NCBI GenBank assembly: GCA_022497155.1
Contig: MU385710.1
Location: forward strand, 1,550,001 to 1,614,000
Direction of reading: 5' to 3'
Length of the DNA stretch: 64,000 nt
Source of the DNA: Whalleya microplaca
Lineage: Eukaryota; Ascomycota; Sordariomycetes; Xylariales; Xylariaceae
Positions 34,838 to 45,805 of this stretch are shown one piece after another. The first letter of the stretch is position 1, and every line of letters begins with the position of its first letter. The position numbers and the translations under genes are program-made. The notes under the pieces are model-generated. The model made no database searches. It had not been told where the DNA came from and saw nothing but the letters and a program-made list of their open reading frames with translations.

Positions 34838-36297
34838 TTATCGCCCGCGAGGGCGCTGATATCTAACTTTCGGAAACTCGAGTGGCAGAGCTAGCACAGC
34901 TATTTGCACATGCGTGCCTTTCTCTGCTCCTTTCGCGTTCTTGACCTTGCCGCCAATTTCGCGGAAGTACTGTCCGAACTGTTTCTCGTCTAAGCCCAAA
35001 TCAAATCTGATCTTGCTCGTGTCGAAATTGTAATTTGACAGAACCGCAGTCAGGGCACAGCAGTAGGTATACACTAAGTCGGTGTGGAACTTTCGCATCT
35101 CCCCATTTGAGGAGAACTTCCGCCTTATGTTCTCGATGACTGGCTCTGGTGCTGGCGTGAGTATCTCTCTTAACTTGTCCCGTGGTGGAATTCGCTTCGT
35201 CCCCCTGTCCTTCCCTGGTTTGGAGCTCTTGATGAATTTTATGAGGAAATCTAAATATCGAAGTGCTCGTAATCTGTGAACAGGGTTCGGTCCTTCTGCC
35301 ACTGCCGTAAGCCGAGACGCAATGAAAGCGCTTGGCATCGCCTTATTGAGACCCTTCTTGATTTGCTCCTGCCAATCTCTGATTGGTATAGCGTTCAATA
35401 CCTCGCCCCCAATCAATTCTTCGGGTGTATAGACGTCTTGAATTTCCTCGGCGTCGAAATTGCCTGGTGGTACCGGTTTGGCTGCATCGGCTACCGCCTG
35501 GAGATCCTCTCTCGACGCCATTCCGACCGTGACGTCCTTCATTGACTCCATCATAGCCTGGGACGAGGCGTTGAGTTTTGGTGGATTCCCTTCCGCATCA
35601 GCTGTCGCCTTTTGTGGCGCAATCGCGTTCTCGGTGATTGCTGCGAGTGCCTTCTTCGCCTTCTTGGTTCCGAAGGCCTGGCCAAGATTGTTTCGAAGTT
35701 CTGTATTTGTCTGCGTAAAGTTTAGATACTATCTCTATAATCAAATGTGGAACATCTCCTACCTTTGAAGCCTCTGCCTGGGCTGTGTCTTCTTCGGGAG
35801 GTTGCTGCGCTCGCACTACACCTCTGACAGCCATCTTCTTCGCTTCCACGACCGCTAGCGAGCCCGTTTTCGGGTCGAAGACGCCGATATAATGCTTAAG
35901 GTGCGATTCTCGGCCACCAGGTCCATCTTCCTTTGCAGTATAGTCTAATTTGGTATGCGATGATGAGTGCAGTAGGAGATTAGACTGAGGAGGGTTGGTC
36001 TTTTTGCTCCGCTTGGACGCTGCAGGCTGTGACGTTGTATAGGCCTGGAATTTCACCGAGCTAGGAATATGGAGGCCAGGCGAAGTTGCTATGGTACTCA
36101 GTAAATACCATACTTATGTAGTGTTGGGGATATATCTTACCTAGCACCGGCGGACAGCTTCTGGCTGTCTGGACAGAGGAAACCTTGATAGTAGCTGGAG
36201 GCGTCGGTTGCGAAGGCGTCTGAATCGCTACCTTTTTCTTAGGCCTTGGAGCAGCGTCTTCACCTCGCTTTCTCTTCTTTTCCTTGTCTCCGGACAT
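34838..36297 (-). CDS. rpa49: RNA polymerase I subunit A49
   Basis: Three exons (36297-36141, 36088-35763, 35710-34838) give 451 aa. The N-terminus has a basic stretch (KEKKRKRGEDAAPRPKKK), then the dimerisation module that pairs with A34.5 (FQAYTTSQPAASKRSKK, HYIGVFDPKTGSLAVVEAKK). The C-terminal tandem winged-helix part includes YTPEELIGGEVLNAIPIRDW and the conserved LRALRYLDFLIKFIK. It ends in a basic tail (KVRYQRPRGR). A49 helps Pol I initiation and elongation on rDNA and has TFIIE-like features. The 5' introns leave a small first exon that is all nuclear-localisation-like sequence. Confidence 0.92.
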
Positions 36298-37307
36298 GGT
36301 TGGATATGATAAAGGTAGGCCTGATAGATAGGAGTTGCTAGCGTCTCCAAGCTGGTTATGTGTTGTGGTATTGCGCAGCTACCTTATGTAGTTGAAGATC
36401 TGACTGCAAAATTTACGCAGTAGCTTGCGGATGTTGGCTTACAGTAGAAAAGAAAAATCTTTGGAATCTGCCGTCAATTCAAAACGATCAGCAATCGGGC
36501 AGGCGGTGAGAGCTATCTACCCCACACTGAAAATGGTGACCCCAGTTTACACAGCTACATCATGCACCTACATATGATAGCTTTCGACTGACCTGACCTA
36601 GCAACATATATTTGAAGCACTGACTTAGCGAGCTAGATCTGGAATGTGTATAGAAGTTGTTTCTGTATGTATGATGTAGATACACCTTTATTCTTAGCTT
36701 CGTCATTCCACTTGATCGCAATAAATTGAGTAGATACGTACGCCACCCTACGATGTTAGTTCCACCTCAGAAGTGAGGGGCAGCAGTACATGTACTGAAA
36801 GTGGTTTACCACATGGAAGCTCTACATGTATCTAGCATCTGGACACGAACGTCTAATCACTATTCAGGTCAATTCACAAGTAGCAAGCATGCAAGTTACA
36901 ACGATTCAGGAGCAAATCAAAAGTTGCCATTCATCACCTCGCAGATCGGTAATATGTACTCTCCTCTGGTGTAATGGTGATAGGCATTCTCAGCAATGTT
37001 GCTACCTATCTGTCCCGTGTTCTGTAAACACGACATCTGGTCCACTCGACGATGATTGACCAGCTACCCTCCACTCCAGATCCTCAATATCACTCTGCCA
37101 AACCTCCACAGCTTCAGCCCTGTCCGTTGTGCCTTGCATAGTGTCTCCTTGGCACAATCCCCGATTGGATTGTGATTTTTGGGTTCCCAGGTGACTCTGG
37201 CGCCAATGCTGAAAGCAAGTCTGTGGTGTGGTTCATATGGTGTAATTGTCGTGATGGTGTGGTACGCTCAGGTGGTGAGGCGCTGAGATCGAGATGGGGT
37301 GAGGTGT
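36298..37307. other. intergenic, no gene seen
   Basis: The left end should carry the rpa49 promoter and the right end the 3' UTR of eL41. An A-box-like string near 36966 has no matching B-box. Confidence 0.5.
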
Positions 37308-37447
37308 TTACTTGCTGTTGAAGAAAATTTCAATCAGTACTATGTAATGGATGATAGGAACAGTGTGATAACATACCTGCGGGCCCTCATCTTTCTCCTC
37401 TTGCGCTTGAGGCGACGAACTCTCTTCTTTCTCCACTTAGCTCTCAT
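37308..37447 (-). CDS. rpl41: 60S ribosomal protein L41 (eL41), 25 aa
   Basis: Exon 37447-37377 reads MRAKWRKKRVRRLKRKRRK, continuing MRAR. A 62-nt intron (GTATGT donor, CAACAG acceptor) joins it to exon 37314-37308, which completes Ser-Lys-stop. The result is exactly the 25-residue, almost entirely Arg/Lys eL41 peptide, the smallest ribosomal protein, which bridges the two subunits. The gene is far below the size cut-off of most gene finders. A spliced 5' leader is likely because GT/AG-like signals lie just upstream of the ATG. Confidence 0.96.
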
Positions 37448-38367
37448 CTTGGCGACTGTGGAAATATACTGTCAGTTTATGAAGCTCTCGAGGCAATGGT
37501 ACTGATGGGGGTGGTGATGATGCTCGTGCTGGTGGAAGATAGCGGGGTCAAGTCATGCGAAAAATGGGCGGGCGGAGACAAGAGTCTCTCCGCAGCATCG
37601 CAAGGGAAGTAATGGAGATGGATACCTCATTTGATTGTGTCGCAGGATGATGAATCAATGGAGTTTGGGAGTAGAACTTACAGGTTGCTGTTGATGAGGT
37701 GCTGTGATGGTGATGTTGGAAAGAGAAAAGGAATTTCGGGAGTGGCACGAAATCAATGAAGTAGGAAATTCAATTAGTTAGGGTTGTGACGGGATTTTCT
37801 TCGGCTAAACTTTTGTGTGGGTGGGGCAGCCGAGCAGATGACGGAAGGAGCGAAGCCAGTTCCAACGACATCACTGTGCGACCAATCCCAGATCAGCACC
37901 AGTAATTTGATTCAGAAGAATGACTACCTATTCAATTTCACTACTGTAACAAGCACGCACACACTTCAATGTTTGTCATATTATTAAGATGTATTAGCGT
38001 CCCAATATTTGTAGCATTGAGTGTGAAAAAGCGCTTCCACTATGTCTGGCAGTTGCTGTGCTCCTTCCCAATGTTGGGTATCTACCTGATGGGAAGTCAC
38101 TGGTATAATGCATTGCCCTCTTGAGTTCTAGGCAGGCGCCGGCTCTGCAAAGCACCTGCATGTATACCTAGGTATTGGATGTAGAATCTCGTCGCTTTCT
38201 CCAGGGCAAGAGCCAATCTCCTGACCTTGAGCTAAGCAGTACTAAGGGTGTTTAATACATACATGTACATATTTTGTTTGTCCTATTGCCAAATTTGTGA
38301 CGTAGACGTTGAAGATATTTTCAAGATCTGTTCCAAGCAAGAGTATTTATACTGAAGGTCTTTCATT
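37448..38367. other. intergenic with shared divergent promoters
   Basis: Between divergent rpl41 and the FHA-kinase gene. The part next to rpl41 probably holds a 5' UTR intron. No other gene is seen. Confidence 0.45.
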
Positions 38368-40777
38368 ATGTCTGCAGACTACCCAATCGCACAGATATGC
38401 TGCCGGATGAGGTTGCAGATGGAAGGTTGCGAACCTCCAGGTAGGCATCTTCATTTTATAGCAACTATTCCTATACATTTCTCCAGCATATGTTTTTTTT
38501 TTAGATAGCTTGCTTCTCTGGGATGCAGAAATCATTATTTACCATCCTTAACAGGTTTCTGTGTGAACGAATCTTCCAATGCCAGCGTCGGCAGCCACAC
38601 AACGCAAACATCCATAGACCTGCCTCTTTTCCCGCGGCAAAGTATAACTGTTGGACGACATAAATCGAAGTATACACGACTTCCTGTGTAGTCACCCTAA
38701 TTCCTCTTGCTGATAAATTCTAGTCGCATCTCCATAAACCATATCAATGTCTCGCGAAAGCACTTCGAGATATATTCAGTCATCTATGACCTTGTTGATA
38801 ATCCAAATCAGCCCCCCCTGAGTGAGTATTATCTGTAGCTATTTGTTGCCATCCCTGCTTCGTAAGCATATGCACCCTTCTGGAGATGTTTGGGCTTTTA
38901 AAGTTTCTAGACCAACCTTAAAACTTACCACAAGTTCTCAATCTGCGAAGAGAAAATACTTACTATGGATACTCGATACTATAGTATATATTCGAGATCG
39001 CCAATCTCTCGGAGGTGTCTACATTAATAAGCGCCTTATCAATTCCAGCGAGGAACCTTCGCCCAGCTTTCTCCTTAGTCAAGGCGACGTAGTTGAAATC
39101 AGTCCTTATTGGCAGTTTCGTATTCAATTCGCAAAACCACCTGACCTGAGATCCCCGTTGAGCGATATTCAACTCAAAGAAGCGAGTGTAGGTTCATATC
39201 ACCCTACTCGGGGTTGGAGTTAACCGTGCTGTAGCTGTTTCACGACCAGTATCACTTAACCAGCCGAGTTTTAGGTTGCGGAGCTTATGGCGCAGTCTAT
39301 CTAGCTATCAATGTGAAAACCGGAAGACAACTCGTCTGTAAAGTCCATGATTTGGATAAAATTCGCCAACGTGCTCACTCGCAAGACACTATCCGCCGGA
39401 TCTTGCATGAGACAGATATACTTGGAAAGTTAAAACATGTAGATGTTATTGAGCCTAAAACCGATGTCACAATGCTAACGTCTTACAAGCCAAATCTTCT
39501 CAAATTCGAATACGCTTTTAGCTCGCCTCATACCATCTACACCTTTACTGAACTTGCAACACGCGGCGATTTGTTCTCGATGTATATTCGCTATGAAGCG
39601 TTCACAGAGAGACAAACTAAATTCATCGTTCAACAAGTCGTTTCAGCCATACGTTACCTCCGGTATGTACACACAATGTCGTTTCTAAACTTGGAGCCTC
39701 TATTTTTCCTTCTTCCCCCACGTAGTAGCTAACCTATTACAGTAAGTCGAATAATTATAATATTGCCTTTGACTTCGAATTTTTGTGTGGTCTTAAGGAA
39801 TAAGTGGAACTTCCTAACAAGGTGGGCTTCAAAAGTTAACTGACCGCGGTTTGATATACTAGACAAGAGAGGGGTCGTGCACCGCGATATAAAACCTGAG
39901 AATATATTTTTCACCACAGGACATAGGGTCATCATTGGTGACTTTGGATTTGCGAAATGCATTGCTTCGGGACGTATGGCTAGTCGAATTGGTACGGGCC
40001 AGTTCATGGCACCGTAAGCGATATTATCAGTCTCATCAAACGCGTTGCTAACTTTATTTCAGTGAAGTATGCCGTAATGCTACTTATGGCCCGGAGGTTG
40101 ACATTTGGTCCCTCGGTATAGTCATGTTATTCCTACTCGTACCACAGTATGCAGGTCGTATTTCCCCCATCTTAGAAGTTTCACCTATCTCAAGAGGATC
40201 TACTAATTCAGCGTTATGCACATATAGCTGGGACCCTCTATGTCCCGACCTTAAATGCATGTCTCAGATCGAGATCAACAAATGGCTCAACGATGTCTTT
40301 GGAGGCTCATCAAGTAAGACAATATGCAAGGACGGGCAAAACTTCATCCAGTCCTGTCTAGTCTTAGACCCTGCTGGTAGGATGACAACACTTGAAGCAA
40401 AGCGGCATTCATGGTTTCAGCAGCAGCCTGAAAAGGCTTCCTTCCAAGAGCTCTTCAAAGAAAACGATAAGGTTTGGAAGACAGCTCATTTGATCGCGCC
40501 CCCTGTAGAAGAATTGCCAGACATGGGTTATGACGACCACATACCCAACGATACTACACAGAGCGCACCTTTTAAAGCTGGCAAATTCAAGAGAGTGCTT
40601 ACTGACTCCCAGCCATCACCATATTTCGCCCGATCGGATTCCGCAGCACCCAAGCGGTTGAAAACATCCAGGGAAATACCCCCCCAGACTATTCCAAACA
40701 TAAATATCATTCCCTCAACTCCTGATCAGGATAGAATGATCAGTAGGTCAAGCTCTCACCGCCCAAGCCACCATTGA
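38368..40777 (+). CDS. FHA-domain serine/threonine kinase (Chk2/Mek1-like architecture)
   Basis: Seven exons are inferred (38368-38440, 38555-38669, 38724-38821, 38985-39187, 39250-39662, 39870-40013, 40063-40777), giving 586 aa. The FHA domain (about 45-145) shows [24 protein letters not shown] and [15 protein letters not shown]. The kinase follows: glycine loop [11 protein letters not shown] from Gly172, Lys194 in [15 protein letters not shown] with Asp307, DFG at 325-327, MAPEV and DIWSLGIV. All catalytic residues are present, so it should be active. The tail is basic and disordered. Order and motifs resemble checkpoint or meiotic kinases, but the sequence is divergent, so a lineage-specific paralogue is possible. 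The intron before HRD keeps frame only with a GAG acceptor at 39869. The more usual TAG at 39862 would shift frame. Confidence 0.75.
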
Positions 40778-41190
40778 ACTCCATCATATGATAGAATTTT
40801 GCTGAACAAAAGTCATGAGTCAAATACCTTGGCAATGCGAAAATGCTTGATAAGACTGGTAGGGTATTAAAACAAAGAAACTACAACTGAAGATAATCCC
40901 GGGCGTGGATGATACGATGATATAGTCACGGAACAAAGGCTTTGTACATATTTGAGCTTTCGCCATAGTTGATGAAGTGACAATCTCTTTCACTTATGTA
41001 ATGTTACGTCCTCTCAGCCTGTTGATCATAGACAAAGATTTCAATAGATTGTTTTCTTCTATGGATGCTTTCAATGAATTTTCATTAAAGACAGCCACAT
41101 TTCAATTCACATTTTTCCAAATATCTGTCTTCACGCAGCAGAATCAAGCAGCTGAAAAGTTCTAATCACATAATTGGTCTACTAGATATC
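40778..41190. other. intergenic, no gene seen
   Basis: AT-rich spacer between two co-directional genes, with the promoter of the Zn-cluster-like gene at its right end. Confidence 0.5.
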
Positions 41191-42174
41191 ATGGCGCAAA
41201 CTACAAACCAGCAGGTTTTCAAAGGAGACGAAGCCAGTCAGATTGCACAAAGCCAAAGTGTCACTGGCGGTGCGGATAGATCCCATAGATCCCGAAAAGC
41301 AAATCTGTCCGTGGACATTGGGAAAGCACAGAACTTCAGAGATATTGAGGGCTTACCTACGGTCGATCAAGGGCATGATCCTAAACAGCAATCTGCAGAG
41401 ACCCCAAGCACAGATCCTCCCAAGAAGGCGGACCAGCTGCAAGACCCTTCAGGTGCCGTTCCCAATGACGAGGGAAAGGAAAAGGAGAAGGATCTTCCTC
41501 GCGATTCAATTACGGGTAGACGTTTAGCAGAAAATGGTGTCTCATGCCTCCACTGCGTGGAGAAAGGAGTCAGGTGCACGCTCAAGTTCTACGGACAAGA
41601 GGACCAACCGAAATGCGTCGCTTGCAAGCGATCTAATTCTCGGTACTGTCTCCGTCTGCGTTCGGTGAAATTGCAGGAATTCAGCGGCCCGCCATGGAAC
41701 AACCCAAATTTCATCAGCGTCGGAGACAATCTGAGCGCCAAGGAGATGGAGGAGCTGCTCAAGGAGCACTACCTCGGGCCGCAGACATACACGAACGGTA
41801 ATTATGTCTACGAGGCCGACCGCAAGAACATGGCGCTTCCGCCTTTCAACGGGAGCGACTTGCCGCTTGGGGAACGACCTGAGAACTGGGAGAACTTGGA
41901 CTGGAAAGACCAGTTGCCGATCTTTAGAAACCAGAGTCTTTATCCTCGCAGCATACCTCCAAGCGCTGGACTGAGTCTGCCTGAACAGGAGCAAAGAGAT
42001 CTCACTCCCGTAACCGCAACCGTAGCCCCTAGTGCCGACAATGTGCCACAAGAGAGCCCTCAGCATGAACCAAAAGAAACCCCGCCAGAGGATGCATCGC
42101 AGTATTTGCGGCACTCTAGAAAATATCCACCAAGGGAGGTACACCTAAAGGATGAGCTTGGCGAGACTTGGTAA
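41191..42174 (+). CDS. hypothetical protein with internal Zn2Cys6-like cysteine cluster
   Basis: A single exon encodes 327 aa. Six cysteines at 119, 122, 129, 142, 145 and 153 follow CX2CX6CX12CX2CX7C, which fits the fungal Zn2Cys6 binuclear cluster spacing. The cluster is in the middle of the chain, not near the N-terminus. It lacks the dense Lys/Arg run usual between Cys2 and Cys3 (VEKGVR here). The flanks are hydrophilic and disordered, with a Lys/Glu run just before (KEKEKDLPRDS). There is no fungal-specific transcription factor domain after it, so this is not an ordinary zinc-cluster regulator. It could bind DNA, RNA or protein, or use the metal only for folding. A nuclear role is inference. 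Confidence 0.65.
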   Translation: MAQTTNQQVFKGDEASQIAQSQSVTGGADRSHRSRKANLSVDIGKAQNFRDIEGLPTVDQGHDPKQQSAETPSTDPPKKADQLQDPSGAVPNDEGKEKEKDLPRDSITGRRLAENGVSCLHCVEKGVRCTLKFYGQEDQPKCVACKRSNSRYCLRLRSVKLQEFSGPPWNNPNFISVGDNLSAKEMEELLKEHYLGPQTYTNGNYVYEADRKNMALPPFNGSDLPLGERPENWENLDWKDQLPIFRNQSLYPRSIPPSAGLSLPEQEQRDLTPVTATVAPSADNVPQESPQHEPKETPPEDASQYLRHSRKYPPREVHLKDELGETW

Positions 42175-42584
42175 TCCTCAGGCCTTGATGGCGTCGGTGA
42201 CTGTAACAGTGTCTAAGTAACATACCTGTGTCTGTACATTTGTCTATGTACAATAGTAATAGACTCATAACTCCGTAGGTATATCAAATTCTAACTCTAG
42301 ATCTTAACTATCTTATGATTTCTTTGGTACATTGTATCTAGCTTCATAGTAGCGAGCATAAAAATCGTGACGATAATGGACACTTATAGCCTTATATTCT
42401 CTATAAGTAATTAGCAATCTTGAGCAATTAGAATCAGCTCAAGACTAGCCAATAATGCTCAGTGAACCCCCATCTAGGTTGACTGCATTCATAGGTAAGA
42501 TTACCAGGTACATAGACATTATTTCCTTCCACTGAACGCTCAATTAGAAAAGCTACCTAAGCTACCTAATCTAATCTAGAAAGT
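42175..42584. other. convergent 3' UTR region
   Basis: AT-rich, no gene seen. Confidence 0.5.
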
Positions 42585-43892
42585 TCAATCCCTCCCGTAA
42601 TCGTCTTCTAACATCCGACGACGCTTTTTACCGCCAGTATTCTCACTCCCGGTAAAGTTGAACTGCTTTTGTAACTCGTCCATCTCATCAACAGGCAGTT
42701 TAGCTGCGAACTCCTTATCCTTAATTGCTCGCCGCTGCTCTGAAGTTTCCTTCCTCAGGGATCTGTATACGTCGTATAACTTCTTAATGCTAGCTTCGGC
42801 CACAGGTAGGACTAGGTATGAGTCGCTGTTCTGATCGTCCATACTGACTGTATTTTCTGTCACTGCCTCTTTGTATTCAGGGCCGCCGTTGGAAGATAGA
42901 AAACCGAGGATGATCATCATATCATTGGTAGTATGGTTATATGAAAGACGGCTAACATCAAGCAAGTTGCCAAGTCTGTTCTTGGAGGGTAAATTCGCTA
43001 AGCTCAAGTCTTCGTAGTCTAGTATATCAAAAAATGTGTTAGTTCTTGAAACTTACTATTCCAGAAATCGTGTGTTTCCCCTAGTCATCTAGAAGGAAAT
43101 AATATGACTGTACTACTTACTACAAAATGTTAGTCATTGTAGGCAAAGGAATTTAGGAACATGTCAAGAAACAGAGGATAGGCTTCAATAATGTTGTGTC
43201 TATACGTACCATTCCCTTGAAAATTTACGGCTTGCGCAAATATCAAGACTCGCAGTTGCGAAATACTGCTTCACGAGATTTTCTTTGTAGTTCAACAGCT
43301 TAGTGTACGCATGTTGAATCACCCAAACGTTCCGTAGTGTGGGCTGCAACACTACAATGTGGCTTTCGCCGTGTGGAAGAGGCGTGGTACCATCACCGAC
43401 GATGAGCTGAGGCACCACGACCGAGGCCGGGAGGTGGGCGTTGAGCTCTCTAAGCTTGTAATTTTGCTTGCCGTTGAGCTGCGTGCGGCCCAACAATCGG
43501 TTCAGCTCGTCTCCTGGATTGATTCCAGGCAAGTCTTCCAATGAAACATCGATGCTGGCGTATGCATTCTCAGATGGGCCCAGGTTGATCTCTACCTCAT
43601 GTATTGCTTTCGATGCCTTGCTCTGGATCGCGACCATCATTTCCTTGAACTTCTTAAGTACGGCGGATTGATGAGCGCGAAGTGAGCTGTCATCAGAATG
43701 AGCTACGTGCTGCTGTAAAGCAGCATTGTTGGACGCGAGTACTGCTCCCACAAGCTCGTCAATATTCTGGGAAATAATTCCCATTTGGTGTGGCTGGACC
43801 TGTTCGTTAGCCTGTTCTCCAAGGTCTGCCGGGGTCTCCATCTTGTCAATTTGGCGGCTGGCAATTTGAAGCTGCATAAGAATTTTCAGCAT
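42585..43892 (-). CDS. unrecognised coiled/charged protein
   Basis: Two long frames belong together. The first (43892-43210) has helical, Gln/Ala/Lys-rich sequence (SAVLKKFKEMMVAIQSKASK) followed by INLGPSENAYASIDVSLEDL and a folded-looking part (VVVPQLIVGDGTTPLPHGES). The last (43002-42585) ends in a basic tail (GGKKRRRMLEDDYGRD) that looks like a nuclear signal. A 24-nt middle exon (43080-43057) is possible and keeps frame, giving 374 aa. The model without it also stays in frame. The last exon needs a GAG acceptor. The start could instead be the ATG at METPADLGEQ, which has a better context. No family recognised. Confidence 0.45.
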
Positions 43893-44776
43893 TCTACTAA
43901 TTATAGTTCGGGACGAACACTTACATGTTGTAATGAGTTCACATTTGTTGCTACGATGGGTAAAGGTTTGTACGTTGAATCGTAAAAGAAGCATGTATGT
44001 GTTTGAGGTGCGGGGTGTTGATTGCGAGACTGCATGTTATAGTTTGCAGGGTCCTATACCATGTAATAAAATAGTAACGTGAATATTCAGCAATCACATT
44101 TGAAACCATACTCTAAGTAAGCAACACAAAACAACATCCAAACATTCAACTGGATGACAACAAGATCTATCTTTTTTTTATCAGATAATTTTGGTTCTAT
44201 ACTGAGTACTTAGATTAGGAAAACTTACTGTTTTCTCAAGTTTCATCTCGATTCTCGCGAATCTTATCATTCCTTCAATCAAGAACCTTTTTTTAATAGT
44301 CACTATGAGATCTTGAGGATGTTCTAGGGTTACCATATCGGTGGTACATCATTAAGAGCCTTCAGTTTCTCATAGTGGTCCTGGGGGAGTGAAGTCAAAA
44401 TAACTATAATAACTCGGACAGCTGTTCGATGTTGTGCTATCGAAATACCTAGGATGCATAAGACACAGGGTTAACAGATAACTTCAGGATTTATGGGCTT
44501 CGGGCCAGCGGTGGCCTATATGTGGCTACCCCAACTATGACGTATATTATTGAGGACGGAGTCCAGGTATAACGATAGTGTTTATATTTACTATCATTTT
44601 CCTCTGACCGTGCGTCTTTCACTTTACATGGAAATAGATACCTAGTGTATACATAGTTAGAATTGGGACTTTGGGATGGGTGGTAGTGTAAAACGGTGAG
44701 TCATACAGGTGGATGACTGGCTCTATAGGCGTCAAGCTTGAGAGGCGTCAGCCGCAAGGCTGTGAAAAGGCAGATT
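43893..44776. other. intergenic, no gene seen
   Basis: AT-rich spacer between the unknown gene and the first repeat gene. Confidence 0.45.
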
Positions 44777-45666
44777 ATGGCCGGAAGGAGTTGGGGTGAC
44801 TCCTATCAGAGGAACCAAGGCGACCAAAGCTATCTAGGCAACCACCATGTAAGAATAGTACTTTTATGTCAACCTAGACATAAAGTCAGGGCTCAACCCA
44901 CCACCGGGCTTTCCACATCAACTTCTGATTCAAAATGGTATAAGAGCGGGTGGCTATCCATATTAAGTCTTGCCACCAAGTCAGCGAGATTCAAGTCACG
45001 GTGATAATCCTCAATATTTACAAGTACTACTTACAAATCGTTCGTCAGTGGACAAATTCTGTACGTATAACTTGGTCATCTGACGGATCCATGTTTGAAC
45101 TGGCTTCTCTAACACGGAGTAGGCGTCATTGACTCTTTTCTCGACCTGCAGACAGAATAATATTAATTCAAAGAGAACCACCTCTAGAAAAGAAAAAGAA
45201 AATATGAACACGGGTCCTTTGGCCACGAAGCTTAATGCTGTATATAACACTGGTAATGATAACAAGGTAATGCAGCAGGGGAGCGGACACCGCAGTCACA
45301 ATGTAGGGCATTTCAATGATATCAGCCAACAGGATACAAGTCACTACAGCCAGGTTGAAGGAAGAGAAAATAAAACCGTCCAAGCTCGCAATAGCAACAC
45401 AAGTAACGTCAAGGGCAGTAAGAATAAAACAGGCCAATGTGGAATGTGGAATCACAGCCGTACTACTGGTGACAGAAACATACCTAACAACTCAAGTCGG
45501 CAATCTAAACTCGAGCGTCACATACTCCTATGGGGCGACAACGGAGCATGCTGGCGAACAATACCAAACTACGACAGTTCAAGACAGAATGGTCCAGCAC
45601 GAAAATTCCAATTGGCTGAACAAGCTGATGGATTTCTCAAAAAAGACATGGGCCAATGCAAATTGA
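44777..45666 (+). pseudogene. 18-residue amyloid-like repeat protein, frame broken in repeat 5
   Basis: A putative first exon (44777-44848) encodes MAGRSW then one repeat (GDSYQRNQGDQSYLGNHH). The main exon, from about 45156 (or an ATG at 45205), encodes four perfect-register 18-codon repeats at 45252-45467: GNDNKVMQQGSGHRSHNV, GHFNDISQQDTSHYSQVE, GRENKTVQARNSNTSNVK and GSKNKTGQCGMWNHSRTT. The fifth starts GDRN at 45468. Repeat register then shows four surplus bases within 45480-45486, after which the repeat resumes in another frame (TTQVGNLNSS) and continues to a stop at 45664-45666. In the unshifted frame translation runs to 45740 with composition unlike the repeats. Gly, Asn, Gln and Ser at fixed positions suggest stacked beta-arches, as in fungal sigma-type and curli-like amyloids. 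The long 307-nt intron is uncertain. Confidence 0.55.
45252..45467 (+). repeat. 54-bp coding repeat, four complete units
   Basis: Units start at 45252, 45306, 45360 and 45414. Period is strictly 54 nt at the codon level, while DNA identity between units is low, indicating selection on the residue pattern rather than recent duplication. Confidence 0.85.
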
Positions 45667-45805
45667 AGCGAGACGCACGACTTTTTTTACTTGCTCAATT
45701 TCCTAATCAGATGTGGAAAATTAGCATATGTACGTTCTGACACCCTACTCATAATTTAACAACCTAATACCTATCTCGACAGCTTTTGTTCTTGTCTATG
45801 GCTCA

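Noticed and set aside
36950..37050. tRNA-like start (TGGTGTAATGG) upstream of eL41
   Set aside because: There is no B-box, acceptor pairing or terminator at the right distance.
39663..39870. Frameshift in the kinase gene at the HRD intron
   Set aside because: The frame is kept if the AG at 39868-39869 is used, and all other exon phases agree, so a broken gene is not required.
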